Source of the DNA: Haplomitrium mnioides | Lineage: Eukaryota; Marchantiophyta; Haplomitriopsida; Calobryales | Length of the DNA stretch: 35,053 nucleotides | Reading direction: 5' to 3' | Assembly (NCBI GenBank): GCA_049999725.1 | Contig: JBNGIS010001142.1 | Location: 1 to 35,053 of the forward strand | Shown: piece by piece, positions 11,961 to 23,236 of the stretch | Layout of the letters: the number at the start of each line of letters is the position of its first letter | Numbering within the stretch: the first letter of the stretch is position 1 | Translations under genes and position numbers: made by a program | Notes under the pieces: model-generated | The model's input: only the letters and a program-made list of their open reading frames with translations | Database searches by the model: none | Told to the model about the DNA's origin: nothing

Positions 11961-12240
11961 CTGAGGAAATGCTTTAATCAATTCTTCAAATATAATGTTA
12001 GCTTGATGACCTCCAATGTTGACTACCAAGTCATCATACCCTTTGGGCAATTCATCGATCTTAACGTTTTTGAATTTTACTTTGGTGGGTTGTGGGTCTT
12101 TGAAACAAACTTGTTTATGCAACTCGTTTGGGAGTTTCAATCAAACTTCTTTGGATATATCATGCTCTACTTTGGCAAACAATTTGGGATGATTTTGATC
12201 ATAGTCTTAATCTTTTAAAGCTTTATTAAGAGACATAGAA
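11950..12240 (-). pseudogene. Protease-like remnant of element B
   Basis: The 62-codon frame (11952-12140) contains NIGGHQANIIFEEL, which lines up with the D-[ST]-G-x-x-x-NII-x-EEL pattern of Ty3 aspartic proteases. If the alignment is right, the catalytic Asp reads as Asn. Its position between the zinc knuckles and the RT is correct for a protease. The frame terminates immediately after the motif, and what follows below 11950 is not recognisable protease sequence, so the domain is truncated. Confidence 0.4.
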
Positions 12241-12449
12241 GAATGTTTAAGAATTTTTACAAGCAATTTCTTAGATATCTCTTTCTTTTCCAAAGCCTTC
12301 TTTTTTTAAGCATTGTGAGTCTTCACAAAATTCACTTGATATTCATAATCAAGACACTCTTCAATATGCCTGATATCAATCTTGTCTTCTTTTGCGATGC
12401 GAACATATCAAACTTTATGCTAAGAAGGTTGAATTGGCTTCAGACGATT

Positions 12450-12570
12450 AGCTCTTGTATGGCCACCTTCTTTACAACTTTCATAGAGCAGAATGTTTCT
12501 GACTTGCAATTTGGATGTGGGTATGAATTTCCGAAATGATTTAGAACTTCACAATTAAAACATACCAACT
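12450..12570 (-). pseudogene. Degenerate Gag zinc knuckle of element B
   Basis: The minus strand encodes RPRKLVCFNCEVLNHFG followed by NSY, which is the CX2CX4HX4C nucleocapsid pattern with the last Cys changed to Tyr. Nucleocapsid knuckles bind the element's RNA for packaging. The flanking sequence at 12240-12450 is Lys-rich with several frames (for example KKALEKKEISKKLL) and leads toward the protease remnant. Confidence 0.6.
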
Positions 12571-12839
12571 TCCTTGGCCTAGCCGGTTGAATTGGCTAAG
12601 AAACCATTTTGAGAACTCCTTCTGCTGGTGGTTGATTTGAATACTACTGAGTTTTGTCTGGTTCAATAAATGAATAGACCAACTTTGTTTGATTCAAGTA
12701 CACAAGATCAAAATTATCTTGTAGATATTGAGCTTGTGGCATGCTTACTTCTTATTTCTTATTAAGATCATGTTGAGTAGCGCTCAACAAGTAGCCAATA
12801 AATATCCTAGCCTCTGATAATAAGTACAATACATACTAT

Positions 12840-13146
12840 TCACGTCCAATTGGCATTCAGCCGTAGTATTGCCTTCTTTAACATAATTCGTACAATAAAC
12901 TCTTGGTCATTCTTTTGTAGGTGGTCTCTTGCTCCTTAGTGTAGCCAATTGGATCTCTAATTGTGAAAACTTCCTTTCTAGATCAGCCACAACTAAATTC
13001 AGAGTCTTTGACCTTGATGCTCGACTTTTCCCAATTTTAATATCTTTTTCAAAATATGATTCCACTTTAGTTGAATCATCCATATCAGAACTGGCTTTTG
13101 ATGAAGTAGGAAATTCTTCCTTATAATTTTCCATCTTCTTTTTCAC
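12840..13146 (-). pseudogene. Gag hinge with coiled-coil-like segment and first knuckle, element B
   Basis: The 79-codon frame at 12907-13146 is charged and ends in LNLVVADLERKFSQLEIQLA, a heptad-like pattern suggestive of a coiled coil. After a stop, the frame continues VYCTNYVKEGNTTAEC, a CCHC knuckle in which the second Cys reads Tyr and the His reads Asn. This arrangement (capsid, hinge, knuckles) fits a Ty3 Gag C-terminal half. Confidence 0.55.
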
Positions 13147-13159
13147 CTTACTTACTTAT

Positions 13160-13800
13160 TGGAACAGTAGAAGTACCAACTTTTGATTCAGTGTTTCAAT
13201 TTGAAAGTTGAAATATTTTTGTTGCATCAACTGCTTCTTGAAATGTGGTTGGCTTTTAATGACAATAATATCGCTGTACAGATGGTGTCAATCCTTTGAT
13301 ATATGTCTCAATCATAAACAACTCTGCTAGATGAGGATCCAATTTAGATCCTTGGGTATATTTCTTTAGAGCCATACGCATAGTCCACTTAATTCGTATT
13401 AAATCTGCCATCACTCTAGATTCATAGCTTGTATCTCAAAAATGCCTCAACATAGGTGCTCTCAATAAAGGATAAGTGCTTTAGTGGCCACTTCCAACAA
13501 ACCGTACCACTTTTAAGCCAGATGTGTTAGTAGTCCAAGCAAAATTCTCAATTGATCAGCCTTCGTATTTTCTCCATTAGTTGTTAATTCTAATTCAAAT
13601 CAATCCATAAGAGAATCCACAACATCTCCTCCTCTATTTCCACTAAAATTTGTATATCTCAATTGTGTCTTGATTGGAGTAGCCATTGGAACAAGAACCA
13701 TAAGAATTGGAACTCCTCCTCCACTTCCATCTGGCAAACCGGGTTGGGTAGAATCTTCTAAATTGGATGATGTGTTCAAAGGTGAATGGTTCAAAATAGG
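13160..13800 (-). pseudogene. Gag capsid region of element B
   Basis: The minus-strand translation holds TQLRYTNFSGNRGGDVVDSL (within 13600-13794), close to the FxGxxxEDVDEWL signature of the retrotransposon gag domain. It is followed in shifted frames by KADQLRILLGLLTHLA and KWYGLLE, which fit the KLRxLPxxLxGxAxxWYxxL core. The capsid forms the virus-like particle. A Gly/Pro-rich linker (PGLPDGSGGGVP) precedes it. Several stops and frameshifts separate the pieces. Confidence 0.7.
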
Positions 13801-14811
13801 AGCTTCTTTCTTAACCTTTGGTCCTCCTTTTGACTCAACCTCTTAAATTTCCTCACTTACTTTGGATTGACTCTTCTCTTCTTATGCCAACTCAATCTCT
13901 TCAAAGATTTGAATGTGCTCTAGGGACAATACTGGTGGACTAAGATAGACTGGTGGAGGTGTGTGAGAATGCAATGGAATATGAAACTACAAAGAAAGCA
14001 ATTTTAGCTGCTAGTGTTCTTTTTTTCTCTCTTTCTTGTTGACTTTGGCTAGTTCAACTGCTCTGATCCTAGGGCGGTCTAGACATAAGCTTGCATCTTT
14101 CTCCCTCTCTAAAGACTAGGCATACTGATCCCAAACTTCAATCTTTCAACAACTCTCTAGATTAATCTCACCTCCAATCCTTTAGTTGAACTTCTTGAGT
14201 ACTTCCTTTGTAATGACTTGGCTGATCACTTTGATTGGTATACCAAAGAATATAATCCAAATATTCGTCAATCTCGTCACCAATGTCAATCAACTTATCC
14301 GATTGACCATAGTTTTGCATATCTTCAATCAATTCTTGAATTTTAAGACAATTGTTGTAATGTTGCAAAAATTGAATAAAACGCCAAACAGTAGTCAACT
14401 CCACTTTTTTATCTCATCCTAGCATATCCACTTAACCCCAAATCAATTTAACATCTTCAATTATCTCCCAATCTCTCCCTTCAAGATCTTCTCCCATAAT
14501 CGGATCTACTAGCAAATGATAAGTCTTATAAAGTCTGATTGAATTCTCCAAATGTTCTTCAATTCCCAAACTTATATCCAACAAAGCTGATGCTAGAAAT
14601 TGGTTTTTCATATCTGTCATTGGGTGTTAATTTCCTGAATCTAGAAATCGGTTTTGTAGTTTTGCAAGAAAACTTGTCACCAAGAAATTATTCTTATAGT
14701 CTTTTTCTCTCTTGATTCTAACCACAATCTCTTGCATTGTCCACAACGACCAATTATCCAGGTTTTTTTCGTCCATTAGCCTCAATTCTTCAAACTCAAA
14801 TTCATAACCAA
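13800..14811 (-). pseudogene. Coding-like leader upstream of B gag, unknown domain
   Basis: Three minus-strand frames (14168-14404, 14432-14620, 14627-14887) run nearly end to end and are rich in Asp, Glu, Leu and Ile (for example LIDIGDEIDEYLDYILWY). I recognise no domain. They lie between the direct repeat and the capsid, so this may be an N-terminal extension of Gag or a separate upstream frame. Codon-scale continuity across the repeat boundary at 14812 argues that at least part of the repeat was once coding too. Confidence 0.4.
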
Positions 14812-17245
14812 CATTAATGATCAATCGTTGAAGAGTCATGTCCACCCAATCTAGTGTATCCACTCGGACCTCTTCACTTTTATCCACATTTGCTTAAGGC
14901 TAGTTGCACTACAAACCTCCTTGAGAAAATCTTCAGAAAATTCTCGATGTTCTCTCTCTAACAATTCTTGCTACCAAGCCACCAACTTTGCTTGCAACAA
15001 GGCTGATTTCTTCACCTCCTCTTACTACCTTCTTGAAATTTTCTAATAGAATTTGACCCACTTTTTCTTCATTTCCTCATGCACATTATCTGTGCTTGCA
15101 ATTGATCTATCAAGTATCCTTTTTGCAACACTTTGGATTTAGCTACATTTTTCTCCTTCTTGAACATCTTTATATTAGTCTCTGCTTCATGCAATCTTCT
15201 CATCAGCTATGCAACTTGATCTTCCAACCTTCTTATTTCACTCACACTTTTGCTAACCTATGCCTCTAAACCCACCATTTTCTCTTGAATCTTTTTAGCT
15301 TGAGGCGCTTCTTGGGCCTCCTCTACAATTTGTCGATGAGCTTCACCCAATGCCTTCTTTGTTACTACCCGTTCCTTTCTCTCATGTTGGATGATATTTT
15401 CTAGCCAATTCTCCCTAATCTTTACTTGCAAGACTACTCTTTGAATCTCATGTTTCCATTCATTGTCGTCTAACTCTGTCTCTTCCTCACTCAATCTGGC
15501 TTCTTCTCCTGACTCATCCGATCAAAACTTTTTTGCTATATGGGTTGCTTCTCTCTTTACTTCACTCCCCTTGCTCCAGGCACATCTTCTTCAACTTCAA
15601 TTGGAATGTCATCTCTTCTGATCACTCTTGCAATAGGTTGAGTGATTTCTTAAACATTCGCCACTCCTTCAGTCGCAGTTTCCTCCACATTATAATAGCC
15701 TCCATCTACTGCTTTGGCTAGAATTACTACCGTAGGAACCTTTTCTCTTTGATGCAAATTGATCTCTCCAACCACTTATTGCTAATTCTCGCTACAGGCA
15801 TCCACCCGCTCTATGAATGCCTTCCAATTCTCTTCTAGGGCATCATTCGCCTCCCTCCACTCATAATTACAACAGGTGTTGCTCTTACCCGAGGAACCCA
15901 GACTCCTTGTTGTTTTGTCCTTGTCCTCTTGCTTAGCCTTGCATAAGGTAGATATCTCTACAACTTTTACCTCTTCCTTGACCACTCTTGGATCCGTTGA
16001 AGGCATGTTCTAAAGCCTCTTCCCTGGTTTATTTGGGATCCTATCTTTCATTCTCTCTCTTCTGAAATTTTCCTCTTATCCTTCTCAATCACCCATAACT
16101 CATTATCATAGAAATTTTTAAGAGCTTCTAATTGATGTAGCAAAAGCGGCCTTAACCAGATCATCGGCTTCTTCGACCATGAGAGCTTGAAATATCTCAG
16201 AACTCTACTTCTGATGAACTTTGCCATCTCCTTAGTATAGCCTCTCTAGACATTCAACAATAAATTCTAATTTTCTCTTCTCACGTATCAAAATTTTGGT
16301 TGGAATAGGATGTATGCAAATAACTACACGAAATCTTGCATTAGGCGTCTCGGATTTCTGGGATCCTGTACCCATCATTTGTCATGGTAGAATTCACTAC
16401 TAGAAAACCCACATGTTCATCCCCCTTAAGAACTCACGTTGGATAATTTTCCTTCAGCAATCGATAGATTTTCTTCATCACTCTTTGAAATACTTGCAAA
16501 AGCGTCTTCTTGATTAGCAATAAAATCTCTCCTTTGCACACATCTATTTGAGTGATGTCTTCTTGATATAATACTGCACTCATGTCCACTTCCCATATTC
16601 TCCCAAAAAATCCCCATAATTCTCTCTTTTGCAAACATTTCCTCAAACCGTAGGAAATTTTCAGAATGTGGAATAGCTACACTGAGTCCAATGGCACACC
16701 AGAGACTCCGTCTATTCTGCCCATCTCTTGTTCTATGACTCTTTCAATTTCTGGAGACCCATGTAATTCTTTGCCTTCTTCTTCAATCTAGCAAAATAAT
16801 GTCCTCTTCTACTCAGATCTTCGTGTTGCAATACAAGTACCCCTTTGCCCTCTTGACATGGCTTCTTGACTAGGCTCAAAAAATGAACTTCAAATTTTTT
16901 TTGGTTGCTTACTCACTCTTTCTCATTATGACTCTTTATAGCACAATTCTCTAGCTTGTCAACAATAAATGGTTTGACTCTGATTTAATGGATTGGATTC
17001 CGATATATCCTCAACACAACTTTGCAAAACCATCCCTAATGATTGAATTTGGATCCTTCAAGTTCATTTCTCTTGCTTCATCTTCACAATCAACAATTAA
17101 TTCCATGCCTTCAGCTCCATCCCTGAAATGAGCAAATTTTCAGAGTTTCTTCATTCTGTTTGCTTCATTTTATCTGTTTTTCTTGAAAACAAAAGTAGCT
17201 TGAAATGACATGTTCCAATACTTACCCTCCAAAAATTGCCTCACA
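14812..17245 (-). repeat. Direct repeat of element B, high copy (candidate 5' LTR)
   Basis: Co-linear with 5582-7467, it starts TGTGAGGC on the minus strand at 17245 and diverges from the other copy just below 14812. It contains about 600 bases absent from the other copy, including a 78-codon coiled-coil-like frame (15258-15494: EEETELDDNEWKHEIQRVV...). Another frame at 16434-16646 reads VDMSAVLYQEDITQIDVCKG. LTRs that hold protein-like frames are uncommon. No good primer-binding site is visible just below 14812, so the LTR call is tentative. Confidence 0.55.
15258..15494 (-). pseudogene. Coiled-coil-like coding remnant within the B repeat
   Basis: Seventy-eight open codons encode a strongly charged, Glu/Lys/Gln-rich peptide with repeated hydrophobic positions (HEIQRVVLQVKIRENWLENI), consistent with a coiled coil. 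No catalytic motif is seen. It lies in the part of the 14812-17245 repeat that is missing from the 5582-7467 copy. Nearby frames in the same repeat are broken, so it is probably a surviving piece of a longer frame. Confidence 0.35.
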
Positions 17246-17248
17246 ATA
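17244..17248. repeat. Candidate target-site duplication, right copy (CAATA)
   Basis: CAATA matches 4006-4010 on the other side of element B. If the element ends at 17243, its terminus reads TGAGGC on the minus strand, a proper TG start. The plus-strand sequence just beyond (GGGGAGGGAGG) belongs to the gag of the interrupted element. Confidence 0.4.
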
Positions 17249-19128
17249 GGGGAGGGAGGTGTAAGTTTAGGAAACTATTGAGAAACATTGGGCGATGGTT
17301 GAAAATAGTGAAAGGGGAATTGGAAATGATGTGGATTGAGGATGAATCCAATTGAGAGATGAGAGGAGGGGCAGTTGCAGCAGGTGCTGCAAACGAAGGA
17401 AGAGAAGGACTGTGAATAGAATATGTAATTGGAACAAATTTAATCCCAAACGTTGTAATTTCACTCAAGATCGTAAAGTTATATATACTAGAACAATTTC
17501 TACTTGATTCAAATTTTTCACATTGGGATTAAGCGAAGGTGCAAGTAGAGAAAGGACAAGAGCGTTAGTGGGAGGAAGAGTGTTGGGTAGTGGAGGTGCA
17601 TCAGTCAATTGTTGGTGCATCATCATTGGGTGGGCAATCTATTGAGGCTAGTAGTATGTAATATATAAAGGTGGAGGATAGTGTTCTTGATTGTATATCA
17701 GCGGATTAGATCTCGATTGTGGATGATAAAGAGAATAAGTAGAGTGAGACATCTATTGTCTTCGTCCTTGATAGTATTGTTGGGAGCATGGATGAGAACA
17801 ATCTTGAACAATATGGTTGGTACCGTTGCAATTGTAGCAATCTTCTCCAAGAGGAGTGGGCTGAATGGGGTACGATGACTACTAACTTTGCATTAGAGCC
17901 TAATAGTTTGAGTGGGCAGGCTAAGCATGTAGTTGAGAGACCAAAAGTGGTGGAATAGGCTAAGCTGCGGCCTCATTTACTTCATAAGTTGATTGTGTCG
18001 TGATAGCCTTGACGTGATGCCAAACAAGACAAACTTTACTAGCGTGATCGAAAGAAAGACAAATGTTATACCAAGAGCTTGACAAAGCAGACCTCTAGAG
18101 GATAATTTTTTTGCTACACCATGTACACTAGACATTGGAAGTAGTAGAGCTAAGAGTCGATCCAGAAGTCGAATTGACCATTTGGATATGTAACTTGGTA
18201 ATCTAAACATCGAGCTTAGAAATAACCTCCGCTAACTTGGCCTCAAAATCAAAATTTGAACCCACAAAAGATTCCGGTTTTTTGAGTCCTGACAGCTGGA
18301 TTGAAGGTTTGGAATATGTGGTGAACCGATCATTGGAAGTGGAGGTGTGGGACGAGGAAGAATGGAGGAAGGATTCTCTAGCACAAGAGGAAGAGGAAGC
18401 AAAGTGATCTCTTTGAAGCAACATCTTTTCATAGGACTTGGTTAAATGAATGGAGCACTCCAGAGTTTGATGATCCTGAAGCAAGACATGTTCTTGGATG
18501 GAATCAGAAAGACCCTTGATGAAAAATGTAATTTGGTCTTCCTCAAGTGGGCTAGTTTGATGTTTGCTCACAACAACTTTGAATCGATTGCTATAATTCT
18601 GTATAGATTATTCAATGTACATTCGGATATAGAACAATAACAATTCATCCCATGCATTATCAAAATGATAAGCCGATCAATAATAGTCTAGAAAAGCGTT
18701 ATGAATATCGTGCCATCTAATAGTAGTGTCTACTTCCCAAAAATACCAATTAGTGGTATTGCGACCAAGAGTAGTGAAAAATTGAATGCATTGAACATCC
18801 TTATGATCTTCAATTGTAGCAGCAAAGGCAAGAAAGCGATTAAGATGAGTGTCGACATCAACCTGATCCACAAACATCTGGCTTGTGAACTTTGGACAGG
18901 AGTAGCACGATGATGGAACTAGTAGAAAAGCCATTGTAATTGGGGCAGAAACGAGTTTGAGCTTGACAAGGGAGGGAGAGGACTCCAATGATTTCTTCTT
19001 GCTACTTGGATGAGAAGTGGAACAATGACAAGGTTTATGGTTGGAATGAGAGAGAGGAGGTAAGGGGTGGATGCCTCATACACAATTAGAGATTGAGCTG
19101 AATTTCTAATGTAGAGGTCGTAAGTCAT
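17249..19128 (-). pseudogene. Gag of the element split by B (5' half of element A)
   Basis: The capsid region at 18677-18988 reads FVDQVDVDTHLNRFLAFA and FFTTLGRNTTNWYF, matching the plant Ty3 gag fold (trans-acting WY motif). The frame at 18203-18571 continues with DQITFFIKGLS and a long Ser-rich hinge. A perfect zinc knuckle, CYNCNGTNHIVQDC, is encoded at 17798-17839. A Pro/Ser-rich tail runs to about 17250 and stops at B's end. No protease or pol follows here; element A pol at 341-3985 supplies exactly the missing parts in the same orientation. Stops and frameshifts are frequent. Confidence 0.8.
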
Positions 19129-20660
19129 AAGGTGACTAGTAAATGCTACGGAAGCAAAGAAGGGTGATCAAAAGAAGTTCTTAAGTTAGGCCCATAGATG
19201 CAATAAAAAAAAGGAATGAAAAAGAGAGTGGTAGTGTCCTTGTAGCTTTTAGAAATTTTTTAATCCTAGTAGAAATTGCCAACTCAATCGATAATTAATA
19301 TGAAGTATTCAGAAGACAGTATGGGGCAAGTCAAAGGCAAAGCAAGGCAAGACAAACACAATGGGAAGTAGAAAAGCAAGGCTTATACATTTCACTAGCA
19401 ATTTGTATACAATTTGAAAGCAAACTTCTGCAATATTTAACACAATCGAGGTGAGGACAAAAGAAATTTAAAGTCGTTTGCGAGTGATGGGTGAGATGTC
19501 ATCAAAGGTCAAGGTGTTAAGAGGGATCCAAGTGGCTAGCCACCACAAGGTATTAATCACTTCCAACCACATATGGTACATAGAAAGATCAAGATCAATG
19601 TCACTAGCACTCGTCATTTTGGCATAGGACAACATTGGAAGTATTCATAATGTTGAAAGAAAAGTTGTTGGGCACTTGCAAGTATCAACAAATCTAACAA
19701 ATACGGGGGATGAGGCAAGCGACACCACTATTTCACTGAGCTGATGAGTATTGGTGCGGGTGAGGATATAGGGGGACGAATCCTCTCATATACCAATCTG
19801 TAGTGTGTGTGTGTGTGTGTCAAGAGGGTTATAAAGGGAGGAATCCTCAATATTTTGTACTTGATGACTTCTTTTTATTTGCGTTGTAGTATAGTTTTGT
19901 ATAAAGCAAGATGGGATGAGGGAGATAGACCCAGTCTGAATGATAGTTTTGTTGATTGTTACAGAGATCTTTCTTCGTTGCTTTGCACACAATGCTAAAG
20001 TCTGATATTGTCAAGAAGGATTAATATTAGCTATTGGTTTCAAGCTACTTATTTGTTCTGTCAATCACCAAATTACTATATCATCTAGATAACTTTGCAA
20101 TTCATCAATGTAGAGACACATGCCAACTTATCACAAATAGCAACAACTAAGTGCTCAGTAAGATTAGTCTTGGGATGTGCAAATCTGCAATGTAATAGGA
20201 ATTGGCAAGGGGGACTTCAAAATTACGTGATCAGATCCAAAGCAGCTCACATTCCTTTTACATTGTCCAAAATCTATCAATTGAATCGTTTAGCACTGCT
20301 GGTGTGATTCCATACTGGGAAAAGGATCTAAGAGAGACATAGATAAGTGTTCTCGAATTTTTGGGTCTGACGTACTATGTACAACTTATCAGAAAGTAGG
20401 AGCTACCTATACTTGGTTAATAGGCTACATCCTAAAATCAGGCAATGAGGTGCTATAGACCGATAATAGTTCTTATAAAAAAAAGCTTTACTACTACAAG
20501 ATTAAGGAAACTTTGAGTCTCACTTTTCGAACTATCAGGCAACCAAGAAGTGCTAAGGATCAGGAATAGGATCTTAGGAATCTTTGGGTTTGACTATCAT
20601 ATATTTTATAAAATAATAGTTTTAAATTACAATATAATTGAAAATACACAATATACAATA
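19129..20660. other. Intergenic stretch, possible 5' LTR and leader of element A
   Basis: There is no convincing gene. If the gag at 17249-19128 belongs to element A, its 5' LTR should lie here. A TTATAAAG sequence at 19832-19839 reads as a TATA-like TTTATAAC on the minus strand, and U5-like A/T-rich sequence lies at 19260-19480. I could not define TG...CA ends or a primer-binding site. A (TG)n microsatellite lies at 19804-19820. From 20040 to 20660 I see only unassigned sequence with poor coding potential. Confidence 0.35.
19804..19820. repeat. (TG)n microsatellite
   Basis: This is a simple dinucleotide run of eight to nine GT units. It is short, likely length-polymorphic, and has no evident function. 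Confidence 0.9.
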
Positions 20661-20666
20661 AAATTC

Positions 20667-22120
20667 TTAAATTATGTTAGTTCTCGTCTCGACTTTGTCG
20701 GATTCAACTTTAGAAGATTCATGAAGATTTACTTGATCTGTCTCAATGTTAATGATAGTGATTGAATCCCTTTCAAACATATCAGGATTGATTGCTTTTT
20801 GTCTTTTGTACTCAAATAGATCTGATTTAATGTTAGCTAGAGTGGTTTTCTTCAATTGGTTTTTTTTGTGTAAGAAGAAAATCAAAAGATAGAATCGTGA
20901 TTGTGTCACATCAAGTACATCAACATGTAGCTTGGTTTTGCGTTTCCCTTTTGTTGTTGCTATTTTTTGGGAAGTATTATCTAGGAAATTCATCCTCATC
21001 CTCACAAGCAAACCATTGAACATGTACTCATTTCGGGTTTGGGGGTTCTTCCTCATCAAATGACAAACTTTCAAAACTTTGGCAACCCAAAACAGTCTAC
21101 CTTTTGGATCTAGAGATGCAACAACATAAATAAACATTCTAGCTTTCACCTCATGTAGATTGCCAAATTTGTGCTCGTATCAGGTGTTGTGCAAAAGAGT
21201 CCCTTCTTGGTGCCTAGATGCTCCATCATAGATTGCTCAACATGTAAAAAGTATTTGTTGTACTAGAGTATCTTCTTCTATCTATTGAGCATCAAGTTGA
21301 GAACCTAGACGAACATTTTGAGAATCATCACAAGTGTTTGTCGATTGTGAAGATGGAAAGGTAAATTCTGCTTCCAGTCCTCGTCTTTTTTTTATAGGAT
21401 GTAGGCCGCAATCTCTTGTTGGGCAAGAAAAAAGTCATTTCACCATTGAATATCAAAATTTTAAAGAACTTGTAGTAGTTCTCACTTACATTGTCCCTTA
21501 TTGCAAAGACCTTTTTCTTGGCATCAACTTCTTTTTCTTTCTTTTGAGCTTGTTTGATTTAAGAATATGCTTTGAGAGGAATCAAAATTGAACTCAAAAT
21601 TTCTCTATCCACTTCAGATAGACACTTGAGTTGACATAAACCATCCAGAGGTAACCAAAGTTCATCTATTGAAAACTATTTTCTCCAAATCTCTGTTTTG
21701 GAATCATTCAATTAGAGCTTGAATTGTTGATTAAAGGTAACATCATATATTCTTTGAACGAGAGAGGACATTGTTGCAAGCTTATTCCAAGTTTCCATCA
21801 AAAGAATTACCTAAAGTTTAGGATTATGCGATAACTATAGCGCCTCACTAAGATTTGTAATCGTGAAAGCTTTGACACGTTTCAAACGTTTTGAGAATTG
21901 GCTAAACATTTGATCGATTTGATCATAACTATGGCCAACCATGAGAAATCCCACCTTGATTTTTGAGAAAGCATTCTTGGCAATAAAGAGACTAAGATAT
22001 TTAAATACGATGGAATTCTTATTCTCTCGTGTTTTGTTGTCCAATTGAAGATATAAAGTTGGAGGTAACGACCCTTCAAAATCACATAATATTTATTAAG
22101 CACAATAATTGTCAACTTAG
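20667..22120 (-). pseudogene. DUF7869-like (DDE-nuclease-like transposon) gene, decayed
   Basis: On the minus strand around 22080-21835 the translation reads LPPTLYLQLDNKTRENKN and then VGFLMVGHSYDQIDQMFSQF. The pairing of LQLDNxTRENKN with GH(T/S)xxxIDxxFS is the hallmark I know from DUF7869-type proteins, found in many copies in plant genomes and considered transposase-related. Downstream, YDVTFNQQFKL and IDELWLPLDGL continue the domain in broken frames. A 160-codon intact frame (20667-21149) carries FIYVVASLDPKG and RLFWVAKVLKV, a plausible C-terminal BAH-like segment. The part upstream of 22120 is missing or unrecognisable. Confidence 0.6.
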
Positions 22121-22175
22121 AATTGCTTCTCAAGTGTTTGTAGGTTAAGAAGACCATTGAAGAAAGGTTGTCCCA

Positions 22176-23236
22176 ATGAAGAAGCCTATTCCCACACCCA
22201 TTATTGAGGAGGAGACGGCCCCCTCCCACTCTCTAACAAGGTCACCTTCTTCGGCCTATTTGTCTTCAGCACCAAGCATCTTAAAGGAGGAAGCAAAGTC
22301 AGAGCTTGTTCAAGCTCCAACCTCAAGAGCTAAAAGGTCTACAATCTAGCAATGCATAGTCCGAGAGGAAACTACTACAATTTGGTTGGAGAATTTAAAT
22401 CTTCCAAAACATAGAATGGACAACTAGGGGCCGTTCCAAATTAGGAGGTTAAATGAAGAATTTGTTGAGCTTCTGGCACAGAGAATGCCCACCAACAAAT
22501 ATGCACATAGTTTTTTTTTTAATTGTTGTCGTTGACCTAAAGTACGGGTTGAAGGATAAGTCAGAGCTCAATCTAAGGAACATTGATAAGCATCGATATG
22601 AGATTGTAGGAGGCAATCACAATGCTGCTGCAAGGAAGCTTTTAGTCACCAAATACAAAGCAAAGAATCCAATGTTGTTGCTCTGCAATTGTTATATGTA
22701 CTCAAATATTTGCAACAAATGATAGTTATGACCAAAGGTACCGATTGGAAATGACATCGATTCAGAAGGTTGAGTATTGGCATCAGAAGTTCATGGAGAG
22801 TGGGATGGTTTCATCCCATAAATTAAAAAGAGAGTTGGTGCTAGAGACCCTGGAGATAAAGCCAAAGTCGACTCTTGAGAAGACAATCACTTTTCAAGAC
22901 AATTTGTTCCAGTTGGCGTTCCAAAGTGGTGAGCTATGGGATTTACAATAGAACATTTTTTCTATATGGGAGAAAAACATGGTGAAGGGCTAGAAGCCTA
23001 AGGCCAAGGGATCATTGAGAATGGAAGACTTGAAGTGGACAGCTTGGAGGTCTCTTTAGGGTCTTTTGGACGAAGTTAAAATTTCTATTTTGAAACATGT
23101 GGAAGCTCGAGAGCTTTCAATTGAAGAAATGTCTCGCAAATTGGAGAGACATAAAGTTTTAGCGGTCATGGTTAAGTTTGCTCAGTGTGGAGAGGGTACT
23201 CCTCTCTTTCTTCTTCATAGGAGTTGTAGTAGACTT
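22176..23236 (+). pseudogene. ParB/sulfiredoxin-like domain gene, decayed
   Basis: A plus-strand frame starts at ATG 22176 (KKPIPTPIIEEETAPS, Ser-rich leader). It carries RRLNEEFVELLAQRMPTNKY near 22440-22500, shifts frame at a ten-T run (about 22509), and continues LRNIDKHRYEIVGGNHNAAA (about 22573-22630). GGNHNxxAxxxLL resembles the GG-x-H-R-x-x-A motif of the ParB/Srx fold. Another shift leads to 22745-22951 (MTSIQKVEYWHQKFMESG) and a charged tail to about 23236. Its head faces the DUF7869-like remnant. A GTAAGT donor-like site lies near 23292, just before element D. Confidence 0.45.

Larger units (their letters stand above)
4011..17243 (-). mobile_element. Ty3-type retrotransposon B, inserted into element A
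   Basis: On the minus strand from 17243 downward come a long repeat, a gag region (capsid about 13700-13200, degenerate zinc knuckles at about 12870 and 12540), a protease-like motif (about 12000), RT (9897-9200), RNase H (9100-8800), integrase (8720-7500), a purine-rich stretch, and a second copy of the long repeat from 7467. Both repeat copies start with TGTGA on the minus strand. Element A pol lies left of the element and an orphan gag right of it, so B appears to have split A. Multiple frameshifts and an internal ~2 kb block mark it as an old copy. Confidence 0.65.

Noticed and set aside
14060-14071. Primer-binding-site-like complement of TGGTATCAGAGC on the minus strand
   Set aside because: It has two mismatches and falls in a coding-like stretch (DRPRIRAVELAKV), with no LTR end directly before it.
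19786-19998. Overlapping frames on both strands across the (TG)n run
   Set aside because: They are created by the microsatellite (CVCV or HTHT peptides) and have no other support.
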